64,000 bases of DNA. Source: CAYLUN01 sp964386865 (GTDB lineage Bacteria > Verrucomicrobiota > Kiritimatiellia > RFP12 > UBA1067). The stretch spans positions 1 to 64,000 of the forward strand of contig CAYLUN010000019.1 of assembly GCA_964386865.1 (NCBI GenBank), written 5' to 3'. Positions 34,791 through 44,200 of this stretch are shown here, piece after piece (the first letter of the stretch is position 1; each line of letters begins with the position of its first letter). Under the pieces are notes generated by a model that saw only the letters and a program-made list of their open reading frames with translations, was not told where the DNA came from and searched no databases. The position numbers and the translations under genes are program-made.

Positions 34791-37007
34791 ATGGCGTTAA
34801 AGCGTGCGGTCATGTGTGCGGCGGTGGTCGGCGCGGCGTGTGCGGCCAAGGCTCAGGTGATCCAGTGGAATTTCGGGACGACGGCGGTGTCCGCTGCGCC
34901 GTCGACTGACACGGTCGCCAGCGTGTCGGGCGGGGAGGTTACGAACGGGAACTGCTACGGATCAGCGGCGACGATCAGCAGCACCTCCGCATCGAGCGGG
35001 TATGCGGGGGCCTCGGGGACTTATAACGCCTGCGTGGTCGCCCGCTCGAACGCGTTGAATACGGCTTCAGGCGGGTCGGGCTACTTTCAGTTCGTTCTGA
35101 CGCCTCAGGCCGGCCATACGCTGAGCGTGACGAACCTAAGCTTCGGCTCCCGGTGTACAGCCACAGGCCCCCTGGCGTACTGTGTGCGCAGCAGCCTCGA
35201 CGGCTACGGGGCTGATCTGGCGGCAGGTGCCCTCACAAACACCGGCGTCTGGGCGCTCAAAGAGGTCTCGCTGTCGGCGACGTCGGCGGTTGCGGGCGCG
35301 GCGGTGACGTTCCGCCTCTACGGCTACCATGGAACCAGCTCGCCGGCGTCGGGCTCGGCCAACTGGCGTATCGACGACCTGACCGTGGCGGCGAACGCGC
35401 AGTCGGCCGCGGTGGCCACGCCGCCTGGCCTCGAGCAGGTTGCGCCGCAGAGCGTGCGTGCGGGGAACACGCTGGCTTTCAGCCTGGACGTCACGCCGAC
35501 GGACGGCGACCCGGTCACGTACACCAACGCGACAGCCTCGGCCGGCGTGACGGGCGCGTGGTCGCTGGAGGCAGGGATCTTCAGTTACACGCCAGCCGAC
35601 GCGGACGTCGGCGCGCGATCCTTCACCTTCGACGTGGCGGACAAGGACGGCACGAACGCGATGACCGCGGCGGTGACCGTGCGGCGGCGGCAGGTCGAGG
35701 CTGTGCGGCTGACAACGGCCACGGGAAGCTATGCGCAGGATTTCGACGCGCTGGCCTCCACGGGCGACGCGAACGAGTGGGACAACGCGGCCCTGCCGTT
35801 CGGCGGGTGGTATGCGTACGCCGCCGCCGCGGTGACGGCCTACCGCTCCGGCACGGGCAGCGACACGTCCGGCGGGCTCTATTCCTTCGGCGCCTCGCCG
35901 TCGAGCGGCGACCGCGCCCTCGGCTCGCTGGCGTCAGCGGGCAACGACTACCGCTACGGCGTGGCCTTTACGAACGAGACCGGCCAGGCGCTCACGAACC
36001 TGACGGTCGGCTTCACGGCGGAGCAGTGGCGCGTGGGGGCGAGCGCGTCGACGAACACCCTGGCCTTCGACATCTGCGTGACCAACCGCGTGCTGCCGCT
36101 GACGCAGGGCGTGTGGCGGCGCGTGCGACTCCTCTGTTTCGACTCGCCCGCCGTGACGAACGCGACCCAGGCGGCGGGTGCGGCCTACCGGTCGGCGGCC
36201 CGGTCGGCGACTTTCCAGCGGCCGGTTCCAGCCGGGGCGGTGGTACTGCTGCGCTGGAGCGACCTGGACGACGCGGGCAATGACCACGCGCTCGGCATCG
36301 ACGACGTGTCGGTGACGTGGGCGACGGGAATGCCGCCGGATGCGATACCGGTGGGCTGGGCCGGCGTGGCGGAGAATTTCGACGACCTGGGCGCGTCAGC
36401 GGCCGCCGAACTCCCCTGGCTGTGGCGGGTGGAAACGCGCAGTGACGCGCCGCGCATGACCGGGCGCTACGCCGACGCTTCGGACCGTACGGCGAACGCG
36501 AACGCGGTGTTGAACTTCACGTGGGCGGGCAGCTACAACTTCGCGTCGAGTGTGGCGGGCGATCAATCCGTGGGGGGGCTTGCGACCTCTAACGCGTCGC
36601 GGACCGTGACGCTTTTCGGCAGGTTCCGCAACGCCACCGGCCACGCGCTGCGCCGCGTGGAGGTCGCGTACGCCGTCGAGAAGTACCGCAACGGGCTGAC
36701 GGGCTGCGCGGTGCGCCTGCTGTCTTCAACGGACGGCGAGACTTGGGCGGAGGCGGGCGAGCCGACCGCCTTCGCGGCGGATGCCGATACGAACGGCTAT
36801 GCAGCTGACGCGCGTCCGGGTGCGTCGGTCGCCGCATGGCGGACTGCGGCGCTGGCCGCTCCTCGGGCCGCCGGCGAGGTCTTCTATTTGGCCTGGCAGA
36901 TTTCGGCCACCGAGGGCGAAAGCACGGCTGACGCGCAGGCGCTCGGCGTGGACGACATACGCGTCACGCCCGCCCATCCGCACGGAAGCGCCGTGCTGCT
37001 GTACTGA
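34791..37007 (+). CDS. Large secreted beta-sandwich protein, C-terminus lost by frameshift
   Basis: 738 residues from ATG 34791, chosen for GGAGG five bases upstream and the signal peptide MALKRAVMCAAVVGAACAAK. An ATG at 34752 is in frame but less likely. Residues 25-200 are a jelly-roll-like module (VIQWNFGTT; GYFQFVLTPQAGHTLSVTNL; NWRIDDLTVAANA). Residues 210-300 are cadherin/Ig-like (YTPADADVGARSFTFDVAD). Residues 305-500 and 520-735 are two related modules, each ending near GIDDVSVT or GVDDIRVT. The frame ends at TGA 37005-37007 just after the second module. The expected PATR segment and C-terminal tail continue in another frame (see the next entry). No catalytic motif recognised. Confidence 0.65.
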   Translation: MALKRAVMCAAVVGAACAAKAQVIQWNFGTTAVSAAPSTDTVASVSGGEVTNGNCYGSAATISSTSASSGYAGASGTYNACVVARSNALNTASGGSGYFQFVLTPQAGHTLSVTNLSFGSRCTATGPLAYCVRSSLDGYGADLAAGALTNTGVWALKEVSLSATSAVAGAAVTFRLYGYHGTSSPASGSANWRIDDLTVAANAQSAAVATPPGLEQVAPQSVRAGNTLAFSLDVTPTDGDPVTYTNATASAGVTGAWSLEAGIFSYTPADADVGARSFTFDVADKDGTNAMTAAVTVRRRQVEAVRLTTATGSYAQDFDALASTGDANEWDNAALPFGGWYAYAAAAVTAYRSGTGSDTSGGLYSFGASPSSGDRALGSLASAGNDYRYGVAFTNETGQALTNLTVGFTAEQWRVGASASTNTLAFDICVTNRVLPLTQGVWRRVRLLCFDSPAVTNATQAAGAAYRSAARSATFQRPVPAGAVVLLRWSDLDDAGNDHALGIDDVSVTWATGMPPDAIPVGWAGVAENFDDLGASAAAELPWLWRVETRSDAPRMTGRYADASDRTANANAVLNFTWAGSYNFASSVAGDQSVGGLATSNASRTVTLFGRFRNATGHALRRVEVAYAVEKYRNGLTGCAVRLLSSTDGETWAEAGEPTAFAADADTNGYAADARPGASVAAWRTAALAAPRAAGEVFYLAWQISATEGESTADAQALGVDDIRVTPAHPHGSAVLLY

Positions 37008-37701
37008 CGCGCAGCAGGCGGGGGTGTCCGCCAACGGCTTGTACGTGGACTCCGCCGGGTACACCATCGCGACCTCGCGCGGCCTGCCGGACGCCGACGG
37101 CGAACACGGCAAGCTGGGCAAGCGTGGCCAGGGCAAGTTCACGCTGAACGTCAACGCGACCTTCACGGGGCCGGTCGTGGTGGAGGGGGGCGAACTCGCT
37201 CTCGGCGCGAGCGGCCTGATCACCTTGGCAGGCGGCTGCGAGATCGACGGCGGGGCGCTGCTCAACCTGTCGGCCCGCAGCTTGGACTTCACGCTGCCCG
37301 CAGGCACGGTCTCGCGCGTGGACGGCGAGCTGCGGCTGGCGTCCGCCAAGACGCTGACGGTGGCCAGCGGAGCGACGCTGGGCGGCACCGGCACGGTCGG
37401 CCGCGTGGTCTTCGAGTCCGGCGCGGCGCTGTCGCGGCGCGCGTCCGACGGCGCGGCGCTGCTGACCGCGGCGGAGTGCGTGATCCCGGCGGGCGCGACG
37501 CTCGCGCTCAGCGGCTACACGGCCGAGGAGCTGCGGCAGGGCGTTCAGGTCGTGGCGGCCGGGACGCTCAGCGTGGCGGGCGGGCACACGGTGGCGGTCA
37601 CGCTTGACGGCGTGCCGCAGGCGTCGGTGGCGCTGCGCGTTTCGGGCGGCGTTCTGACCGCGATGCTTTTCAACCCCGGCACGCTGATCAGCGTGCAGTA
37701 G
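37003..37701 (+). pseudogene. Out-of-frame C-terminal part of the preceding secreted protein
   Basis: From 37003 the +1 frame reads TDAQQAGVSANGLYVDS and then about 215 residues of PATR-like repeats (KLGKRGQGKFTLNVNATFTG, LTVASGATLGGTGTVG) to TAG 37699, ending MLFNPGTLISVQ. That ending matches the tails of the PATR proteins at 50.2 kb (GTLIMVQ) and 22.9 kb. There is no ribosome site or signal peptide of its own. One extra base, or two lost bases, near 36990-37005 would explain the break. Real mutation, sequencing error and programmed frameshifting are all possible. Confidence 0.65.
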
Positions 37702-37714
37702 GTGGATACGGGTA

Positions 37715-37749
37715 GGGGCGCTGCCCCTTGCTGACACGCCTTCAAGGGG
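37715..37749 (+). terminator. Overlapping alternative hairpins after the PATR tail
   Basis: GGGGC (37715-37719) pairs with GCCCC (37723-37727); alternatively CCCCTTG (37724-37730) pairs with CAAGGGG (37743-37749). The two exclude each other. No T-run follows, so a terminator role is only possible. Confidence 0.25.
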
Positions 37750-37812
37750 AGGGACGCGCGTCTGAGCGTCCTCTCTGCAACTGAATCGCGCGACCTCCTG
37801 TCGCTGATTTGA

Positions 37813-37900
37813 CTTGCGCCGAGGGAGCCGGACGTGACACAATTTTTATGAATGGAAATCGAATTTATATGTGGAAATGAACTTTTTGCTGGCGGAAAGC
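37813..37900 (+). promoter_or_regulatory. Iteron-type upstream element, copy 1
   Basis: CTTGC at 37813, then four related 7-mers: GTGACAC 37834, ATGGAAA 37852, GTGGAAA 37871, GCGGAAA 37892, spaced 18, 19 and 21 bases. T5 tracts lie at 37843 and 37883. The element at 45794 has the same CTTGC, the same four positions and the same T5 tracts, with about 51 of 88 bases identical without gaps. Spacings near two helical turns suggest several protein subunits bound on one face of the DNA. Confidence 0.65.
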
Positions 37901-37905
37901 GGCTC

Positions 37906-40900
37906 GTGAGGGCCTGTGCCGCGCTGTTTGTTGGCGCAGCGGTCGTCGGACTGCCACTGCGGGTTTCGGCTGAGGCCGTCGACACGACGCGCTGGAGTCT
38001 CTCCTCGGAAATACGTGTGAGCGGCTACCTCGGCAGTTCTGCCCTAACTGGTTTTCCTGTCATGGTTTCGTTCGATCCGGCGGCGATTGCGGGGTTCAGC
38101 TATTCGGGGTTTGCGGCTCAAGGTGCCGACCTGCGGTTTACCGACGGCGCCAACGCCTCGATCCTGAGCCACGAGGTCGAGTCGTGGGACACCGGCGGGG
38201 TCTCGCGCGTTTGGGTGCGCATTCCCGTGCTGGTGTCTAATCAGCTCATCCGGGCCTTCTGGCGCAACCCCGAGGCGGGGGCGGCACCCGACGCAGCTGT
38301 TTGGGATGCGGGCTACCGCGGCGTGTGGCATTTTTCGGGCGGGCTGAGCGACGCCACCACCAACGCCAACCACGGCGTCAATACGGGCTCGGTAGCGACG
38401 AGCGGCGCGGTCGCTGGCGCCCGGGCCTTCGACGGCAACGATTTCATCGACTGCGGCAACGGCGCGTCGCTGAATTTCACGAACAACCAGCTTACGCTCT
38501 CGGCCTGGATCAAGCCCGCTGCGATTTCGGGCAACTCGATCATCAGCAAGTCGTACGCGGCCACGCACACTTCGCCCTATTACAGCTGGATCCTGTACAC
38601 GGTGAGCTCCGGCCTGCACTGTCGCATCGACGCGTCTTCAGCAACGAAGGGCACGCTGGTAACAGGTGTGTGGCAGCAGGTGACGACGACCTACAACGGC
38701 AGTCTCGTAACGTTCTACATCGACGGAACGCCGGTTGGCTCTTTTGCCAAGACCGGCAATCTCCTTCTCACGCCTCGCAACGTGCGTATCGGTGGGCGCG
38801 ACACCAGCCCGCTGGGCGAATATTTCAGCGGCAGCATTGACGAAGTGCGGGTCTCTGCGGTGGCGCGGTCTGCGGACTGGATCCGCGCGGAGCGGGACAC
38901 GGTTGCAAGATCGGCGTTTTGCGCCTTCGGGAGCGTCACGGAAACTGGGCTGCCGCAGGTGACCGGCGGGGTCGGCGCCACGAACGTGTTGGCGACGAGC
39001 GCGTGCCTGACCGGCTCGCTGGTCTCCACGGGCGCGGCCCCCGCCACGGTCTGGGTCTGTTGGGGCACAGGCGACGGCGGCACGAACTTCTCAGCGTGGG
39101 CGCAGAAGGCCAGCCTCGGCGTGAGGGCGCCGGGCGCTTTCAGTCATTCCGTAGCCGGCCTGACACCGGAGACCGCCTACGTATACCGGCTTCGCGCCGC
39201 GAACATGTATGGCGAGAACTGGTCTGCGGTGCGTGCGTTCACGCCGCTCTATCCCCGTCTTTCTGCTGCTGATGCACAGTGCCTGGAAGGGAATTCCGGG
39301 ACAACGGGACTGCTTTTCCGCGTGTCGCTTTCCTACGCCGCTCCCGAGCCGGTGACATTCCACTACGCGACGTCGGGGGGTACAGCCACAGCGGATGATT
39401 TTCAGTCTGTGTCGGGGGAGTTGACACTTCAGGCCGGAGAGTCGAGTTGTTCCGTTGCGGTGTTGGCAACCGGCGACACCGTTGCCGAGCCCGATGAGTA
39501 TGTCTGCCTCGACCTCAGCGCGGTGTCTGGCGCGGTCGCCGCGAAATCACGCGCGTTTGGCCTGATCTTGGACGACGACCGGACGAACAGCTTGTCGCCT
39601 TGTGCGCTGGCTGCGGATGCCTCACGCGGGCGGGTTTATGTGGCGCGGCACACGGATTCGAGCATCGGGGTGATCGACACGGCAGAGAACCTGCTGGTGC
39701 AGGCCTTTGCGGTGCCTGCGGCCCCGAACGGTGTGGCGCTCAGTCCTGACGGCTTGCTGCTCTATGTGACAGCGGGCGCTGCAGACGGGCGTGTGTATGT
39801 GCTCGAAGCGGCTTCGGGCACACTTCTACAAACAATCTTCGCAGGGCATACGCCGCTGTCCCCCGCGGTGAGTCCGGACGGCACCACGCTCTACGTCTGC
39901 AACCGTTTCAATGACGACGTGTCGGTCATCCGCCTTGCCGACGGCGCGACGCTCTCGCGGGTCGCGGTCGGGCGTCAGCCTGTGGCCTCAGCGCTGACGC
40001 CGGACGGGAGTTCGCTGTTCGTTGCCGAGCACCTGCCTGGCGGGCCGTCGACCAACAGCGCCATCGCGGGCGCGGTGAGCGTGATCAATACGGCTACGAG
40101 GACAGTCGCAGGCCGAATCCTGCTGCCGCCTGGAGCGCAGTCGCTGCGGGGCCTCTGCGTTTCCGCCAACGGCGCGTACGTGTATGTGACGCATGTGCTG
40201 TCGCGCTTTTACGCGCCGACCACACAGGTGCTGCGCGGCTGGATGAATACGGCGGCGCTCAGCGTGATCGATGTGGCGTCAGGATCGCTCGTCAACACAG
40301 TGCTCCTGGACGACCTCGATCTCGGCGCGGCCAACCCGTGGGGCGTGGTCTGCTCGACGAACAATCAATACCTGTGCGTCGCGCATGCCGGCACCCACGA
40401 GATCAGCGTGATCGACCAGGCTGCGCTGCAGGCGAAACTCCAGACGGGCGACGCGGACACGCCTCAGGATCTGACCTACCTGGTTGGGCTGCGCCGCCGC
40501 CTGCCGCTCAAGGGTAACGGGCCGCGCGGCCTCGCCCTCGTCGGCGGCACGCTGTACGCGGCAGAGTACTTTAGCGATTCGGTGGGCGTCGTGAGCCTCG
40601 CACCAGGCAATGAGTACGGTGCGTTCGAAATCGCTGCGGGCGGGCCTCGGACACCCTCCGCCGTGCGTCAGGGCGAGCGGAATTACAACGACGCCCGGCT
40701 CTGTCTTCAGGGCTGGCAGAGCTGCGCGAGCTGCCATCCCGATGCGCGCGCCGACGCCCTGAACTGGGATCTGATCAACGACGGCTTCGGCAGTCCCAAG
40801 AACACCAAGAGCCACGTGTTCTCGATCCAGACACCGCCCGCGATGTCGACCGGGATTCGCGCGAGCGCCCAAGTCGCCGTGCGGTCGGGGCTGAAGTACA

Positions 40901-41298
40901 TCCAGTTCGTCAGCCAGCCGGAGTCCTGCGCGGCCGCGATCGACGCGTATCTGACGGCGTTGCGCCCGGAGCCGAGCCCGCACTTGGTAAACGGCGCGCT
41001 CAGCGCGTCGGCGACGCGGGGGGCCGCGCTCTTTCAGTCGCAGAGTTGCGCTGGCTGTCACGCCGGCGACTATCTGACGGATGGCCTGTCGCATGATATC
41101 GGTACGGCGACCGCGCGTGAGGCCGGCGTTCTCTTCGACACGCCCACGCTCCGGGAACTCTGGCGCACAGCGCCGTATCTGCATGACGGGCGGTTCGCAT
41201 CCGTTCGCGAGGTGGTTGTCACGGTTCACGCGAGCCGCGTCAGCGGGCTGACCCCGGAACAGATTGACGATCTAGTGGAGTATCTGCTGTCGCTATGA
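37906..41298 (+). CDS. Secreted DUF2341-LamG-Calx-beta-propeller protein with di-heme peroxidase-like C-terminus
   Basis: About 1130 residues. I prefer GTG 37906, which gives a clean signal peptide (MRACAALFVGAAVVGLPLRV), because the in-frame ATG 37852 lies inside the conserved iteron element and gives an acidic N-terminus; ATG 37852 cannot be excluded. Numbering from 37852: DUF2341 45-150, LamG 155-345, fibronectin-like 360-455, Calx-beta 460-565, YVTN-type propeller 575-935 (VYVARHTDSSIGVIDTAENL; VSPDGTTLYVCNRFNDDVSV), and a cytochrome c peroxidase/MauG-like end with two heme sites, CASCH near 957 and CAGCH near 1065, plus DTPTLRELWRTAPYLHDGRF. The stop overlaps the ATG of the next cytochrome gene (ATGA). 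Likely a cell-surface redox protein; donor and acceptor unknown. Confidence 0.78.
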   Translation: MRACAALFVGAAVVGLPLRVSAEAVDTTRWSLSSEIRVSGYLGSSALTGFPVMVSFDPAAIAGFSYSGFAAQGADLRFTDGANASILSHEVESWDTGGVSRVWVRIPVLVSNQLIRAFWRNPEAGAAPDAAVWDAGYRGVWHFSGGLSDATTNANHGVNTGSVATSGAVAGARAFDGNDFIDCGNGASLNFTNNQLTLSAWIKPAAISGNSIISKSYAATHTSPYYSWILYTVSSGLHCRIDASSATKGTLVTGVWQQVTTTYNGSLVTFYIDGTPVGSFAKTGNLLLTPRNVRIGGRDTSPLGEYFSGSIDEVRVSAVARSADWIRAERDTVARSAFCAFGSVTETGLPQVTGGVGATNVLATSACLTGSLVSTGAAPATVWVCWGTGDGGTNFSAWAQKASLGVRAPGAFSHSVAGLTPETAYVYRLRAANMYGENWSAVRAFTPLYPRLSAADAQCLEGNSGTTGLLFRVSLSYAAPEPVTFHYATSGGTATADDFQSVSGELTLQAGESSCSVAVLATGDTVAEPDEYVCLDLSAVSGAVAAKSRAFGLILDDDRTNSLSPCALAADASRGRVYVARHTDSSIGVIDTAENLLVQAFAVPAAPNGVALSPDGLLLYVTAGAADGRVYVLEAASGTLLQTIFAGHTPLSPAVSPDGTTLYVCNRFNDDVSVIRLADGATLSRVAVGRQPVASALTPDGSSLFVAEHLPGGPSTNSAIAGAVSVINTATRTVAGRILLPPGAQSLRGLCVSANGAYVYVTHVLSRFYAPTTQVLRGWMNTAALSVIDVASGSLVNTVLLDDLDLGAANPWGVVCSTNNQYLCVAHAGTHEISVIDQAALQAKLQTGDADTPQDLTYLVGLRRRLPLKGNGPRGLALVGGTLYAAEYFSDSVGVVSLAPGNEYGAFEIAAGGPRTPSAVRQGERNYNDARLCLQGWQSCASCHPDARADALNWDLINDGFGSPKNTKSHVFSIQTPPAMSTGIRASAQVAVRSGLKYIQFVSQPESCAAAIDAYLTALRPEPSPHLVNGALSASATRGAALFQSQSCAGCHAGDYLTDGLSHDIGTATAREAGVLFDTPTLRELWRTAPYLHDGRFASVREVVVTVHASRVSGLTPEQIDDLVEYLLSL

Positions 41299-44200
41299 GA
41301 GGCAAGGTCAATAGGTTGTGCGTAGGGCGTGCGGAACTGTGGGAGCAAGGACACGCTTGTCCTTGCTGCGGGGACAGGAGTGTCCCCGCTCCCGGAGCCG
41401 CGACGGGGACAAAAGTGTCACCGCTCCCAGGTTGGGCTCTTCTGCTTCTGGGCGTGCTTTGTGCCGCGGCCCCCGTAGTTCGTGCCGCGCTGCCCGCTGC
41501 GGTGACTCGGCAGCCGCTTCTGTTCGTGGTCAGAAACCAGTACCAGACCGACCACCACAACACGCACACCATGTATCCCTCCGCGTCCAACGAGGTGAGT
41601 AACGGTTTCTTCGAGGGAGGCAATTCTGCGCTCAAGGTCTTCGACCCGGCCAACGGCAGCGTGCGGACGATTCTGGACGCGGGCGCGACAGGGGTGGTCC
41701 GAGATCCCGATGTCCACTTCAGCGGCACGCGCATCGTTTTCGCCTGGCGCAAAAGTGTGGCGGACGCCTTCCATATCTACGAGATCAATGCAGACGGCAC
41801 GGGGCTGAAACAGCTGACGTCGCTTGCGGGCGTAGACGACTTCGATCCGGTCTACCTGCCCGATGACCGCATCGTGTTCGTGTCGGGCCGCGAGCCGAAA
41901 TACGTGATGTGCAACAAGCACCTGTCGCACAACCTCTATCGCATGGACGCGGACGGGGCGAACATCACGCAGATCGCCAAGAGCACGCTCTTCGAGGGGC
42001 ATCCGAGCCTGATGTCCGACGGCCGCCTGCTGTACGACCGCTGGGAGTATGTGGACCGAAATTTCGGCGACGCGCAGGGGCTGTGGACGAGCGATCCGGA
42101 AGGCACGGAACACGCGGTCTATTTCGGCAATAACACCAGCAGCCCCGGCGGCATGCTCGACGCGCGCGAGATTCCGGGCACGCAGCAGGCGGTCTGCACC
42201 TTCGTCGCCTGCCATGACAAGCCGTGGGGCGCGATAGCGGTGATTGATCGCCGCTTGGCCCGCGACGGAGCTGCCGCCGTAGTCCGCATGTGGCCAGCGG
42301 GGCTTGAAAGCTGGGTGAGGGTCAACCCGACCGTCAACTACGACTTCGATCTTTTTGCGGGCACCAGCCCCAAGCATGAAGACCCTTATCCGCTGGCCGA
42401 TCCCGAGACCGGCGTGGGCGGGCGCTATTTCCTCTGTTCGCGCAATACGGGAGCGGGCGAACATATGGCGCTCTATCTGCTGGACGCGCAGGACGGCGGC
42501 GCCACGCTGCTGCACGACGAGGGCGCTGGCGACGTGGGTTGCTTCGACCCCATGCCTCTGGCGGCGCGCGTGCGGCCGGGCATCGTGACCGTGCCCCGAA
42601 AATACGACGATACGCCGGGACGCTTCTATGTGACTGACGTCTACAAAGGAACCCACATGGCGGGCGTCACGCGAGGCACGGTCAAATACCTGCGCGTGGT
42701 GGAGTCGCCCGAGAAACGCTACTATAGCAGCCAGGTGTGGAACGCGCAGGGCATCGAGGCGCCCGGCGTGAACTGGGACAGCTTCGAAACCAAGCGAATT
42801 CTCGGCACCGTCCCGGTCGAGGACGACGGGTCGGCCCATTTTCTGGTTCCGCCCCGAACCTTCGTCTTCTTCCAATTGCTTGATGAGAAGGGGATGATGG
42901 TGCAGTCGATGCGCTCCGGCACGGTGATCCAGCCGGGCGAGGCGCAGGGGTGTGTCGGTTGTCATGAAGACCGTAAGCTGGCGCCGCACCCGACGGGCGT
43001 GAGGATGCCCGCCGCCTTTATGCGCGGCCCTGACGCGCTGAGCGGCTGGCAGGGCGAGCCGGCGAGGATGTTCAATTATCTCGCCGAGGTGCAGCCCGTA
43101 TTTAACGCGAAGTGCGTGAGCTGCCACGACACCGGCGGCACGGGCGCGTCGAAGGTGGTGCTGGCTGGCGACAAGGGCGTCTGCTTCAACGCCTCGTACG
43201 CCGAGCTGTGGCGCAAGGGCTATACGGGTGCGGTCGGCGCGGGCCCGGCGGCGATCAAGCCGGCCCTGAGCTGGGGTTCTCACGCAAGCAGGCTGATCCA
43301 GGCGCTGCAAGGAGCGCACACGAACCGCGTGGCGCTTACGGCCGCTGAGTTCGACCGCATCGCCACCTGGCTCGACCTCAATGCGGTCTACTATCCGAGC
43401 TATGCGGCCAACTACCCGGGTAACGCGGGAGGGCGCTCGCCGCTGACGTTTACCCAGTTGAGCCAGATCGCCGCGTACACGGGCAAGAATGTGGCCACTG
43501 CAGACAGCGTCAAGAGCGCGGGCGAATTGATCTGGTTCGACCGCCCCGACGCGAGCCCGTGCCTGAGCGGCGTCACAGGGGCCGCCTACACCAACGCGCT
43601 GGCGCTCATTCGGGCGGGACAGGCCGCGCTGACGGCGCTGCCTCGCGAAGATATGACCAACTGCGTGCTGATGAATGCGACCGACCTGTGGCGCGAGAAC
43701 AAGTATCAGGCGCGCCTGTGCCGCGAGGCGATGAATCGAGCTGCGGTCGCTGCGGGCAGCGTGGTCTACGACTCTCAGGGCCTGCTGGCCGTGGCGAATG
43801 GCGCGCCGGTCGGAAGCAACCGCACCTCCGCAGTGCTCAACGGCAGAGTCGTCTACACGACCAGCAACGAAACCGCCACCGTGTTTCTCGCCTGGGGCTC
43901 GTCCGACGCGGGCGACAGCACGAATCTCTGGCAGCATGTTGCGCGCGTTGGTACGCAGGGTGCGGGCGCTTTCTCTTTTGCGCTCACCAACCTGACTGCC
44001 GGCAGGCCGCTTTATTTCCGGGTGTTCGCCGCCAATGGCCAGGGGCTGGTCTCCTCGCACGCCAGCACCGTGTTCGATACGCTCTCGCTCCTCGGGCAGG
44101 CGGCCGAGGCCCTCACGTTCACCTGGAGCGCGGACACTGCGGGCGCGGCGAAAGACGGCTCCGGCGCGTGGAACCAAGCGGCCGCGAATTGGGTCGGTTC

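Noticed and set aside
36990..37010. Programmed +1 frameshift of the prfB type
   Set aside because: UGA is followed by C as in prfB, but there is no slippery codon (TAC cannot re-pair as ACT) and no internal ribosome-like sequence at the right distance. Kept only as a minor possibility within the frameshift finding.
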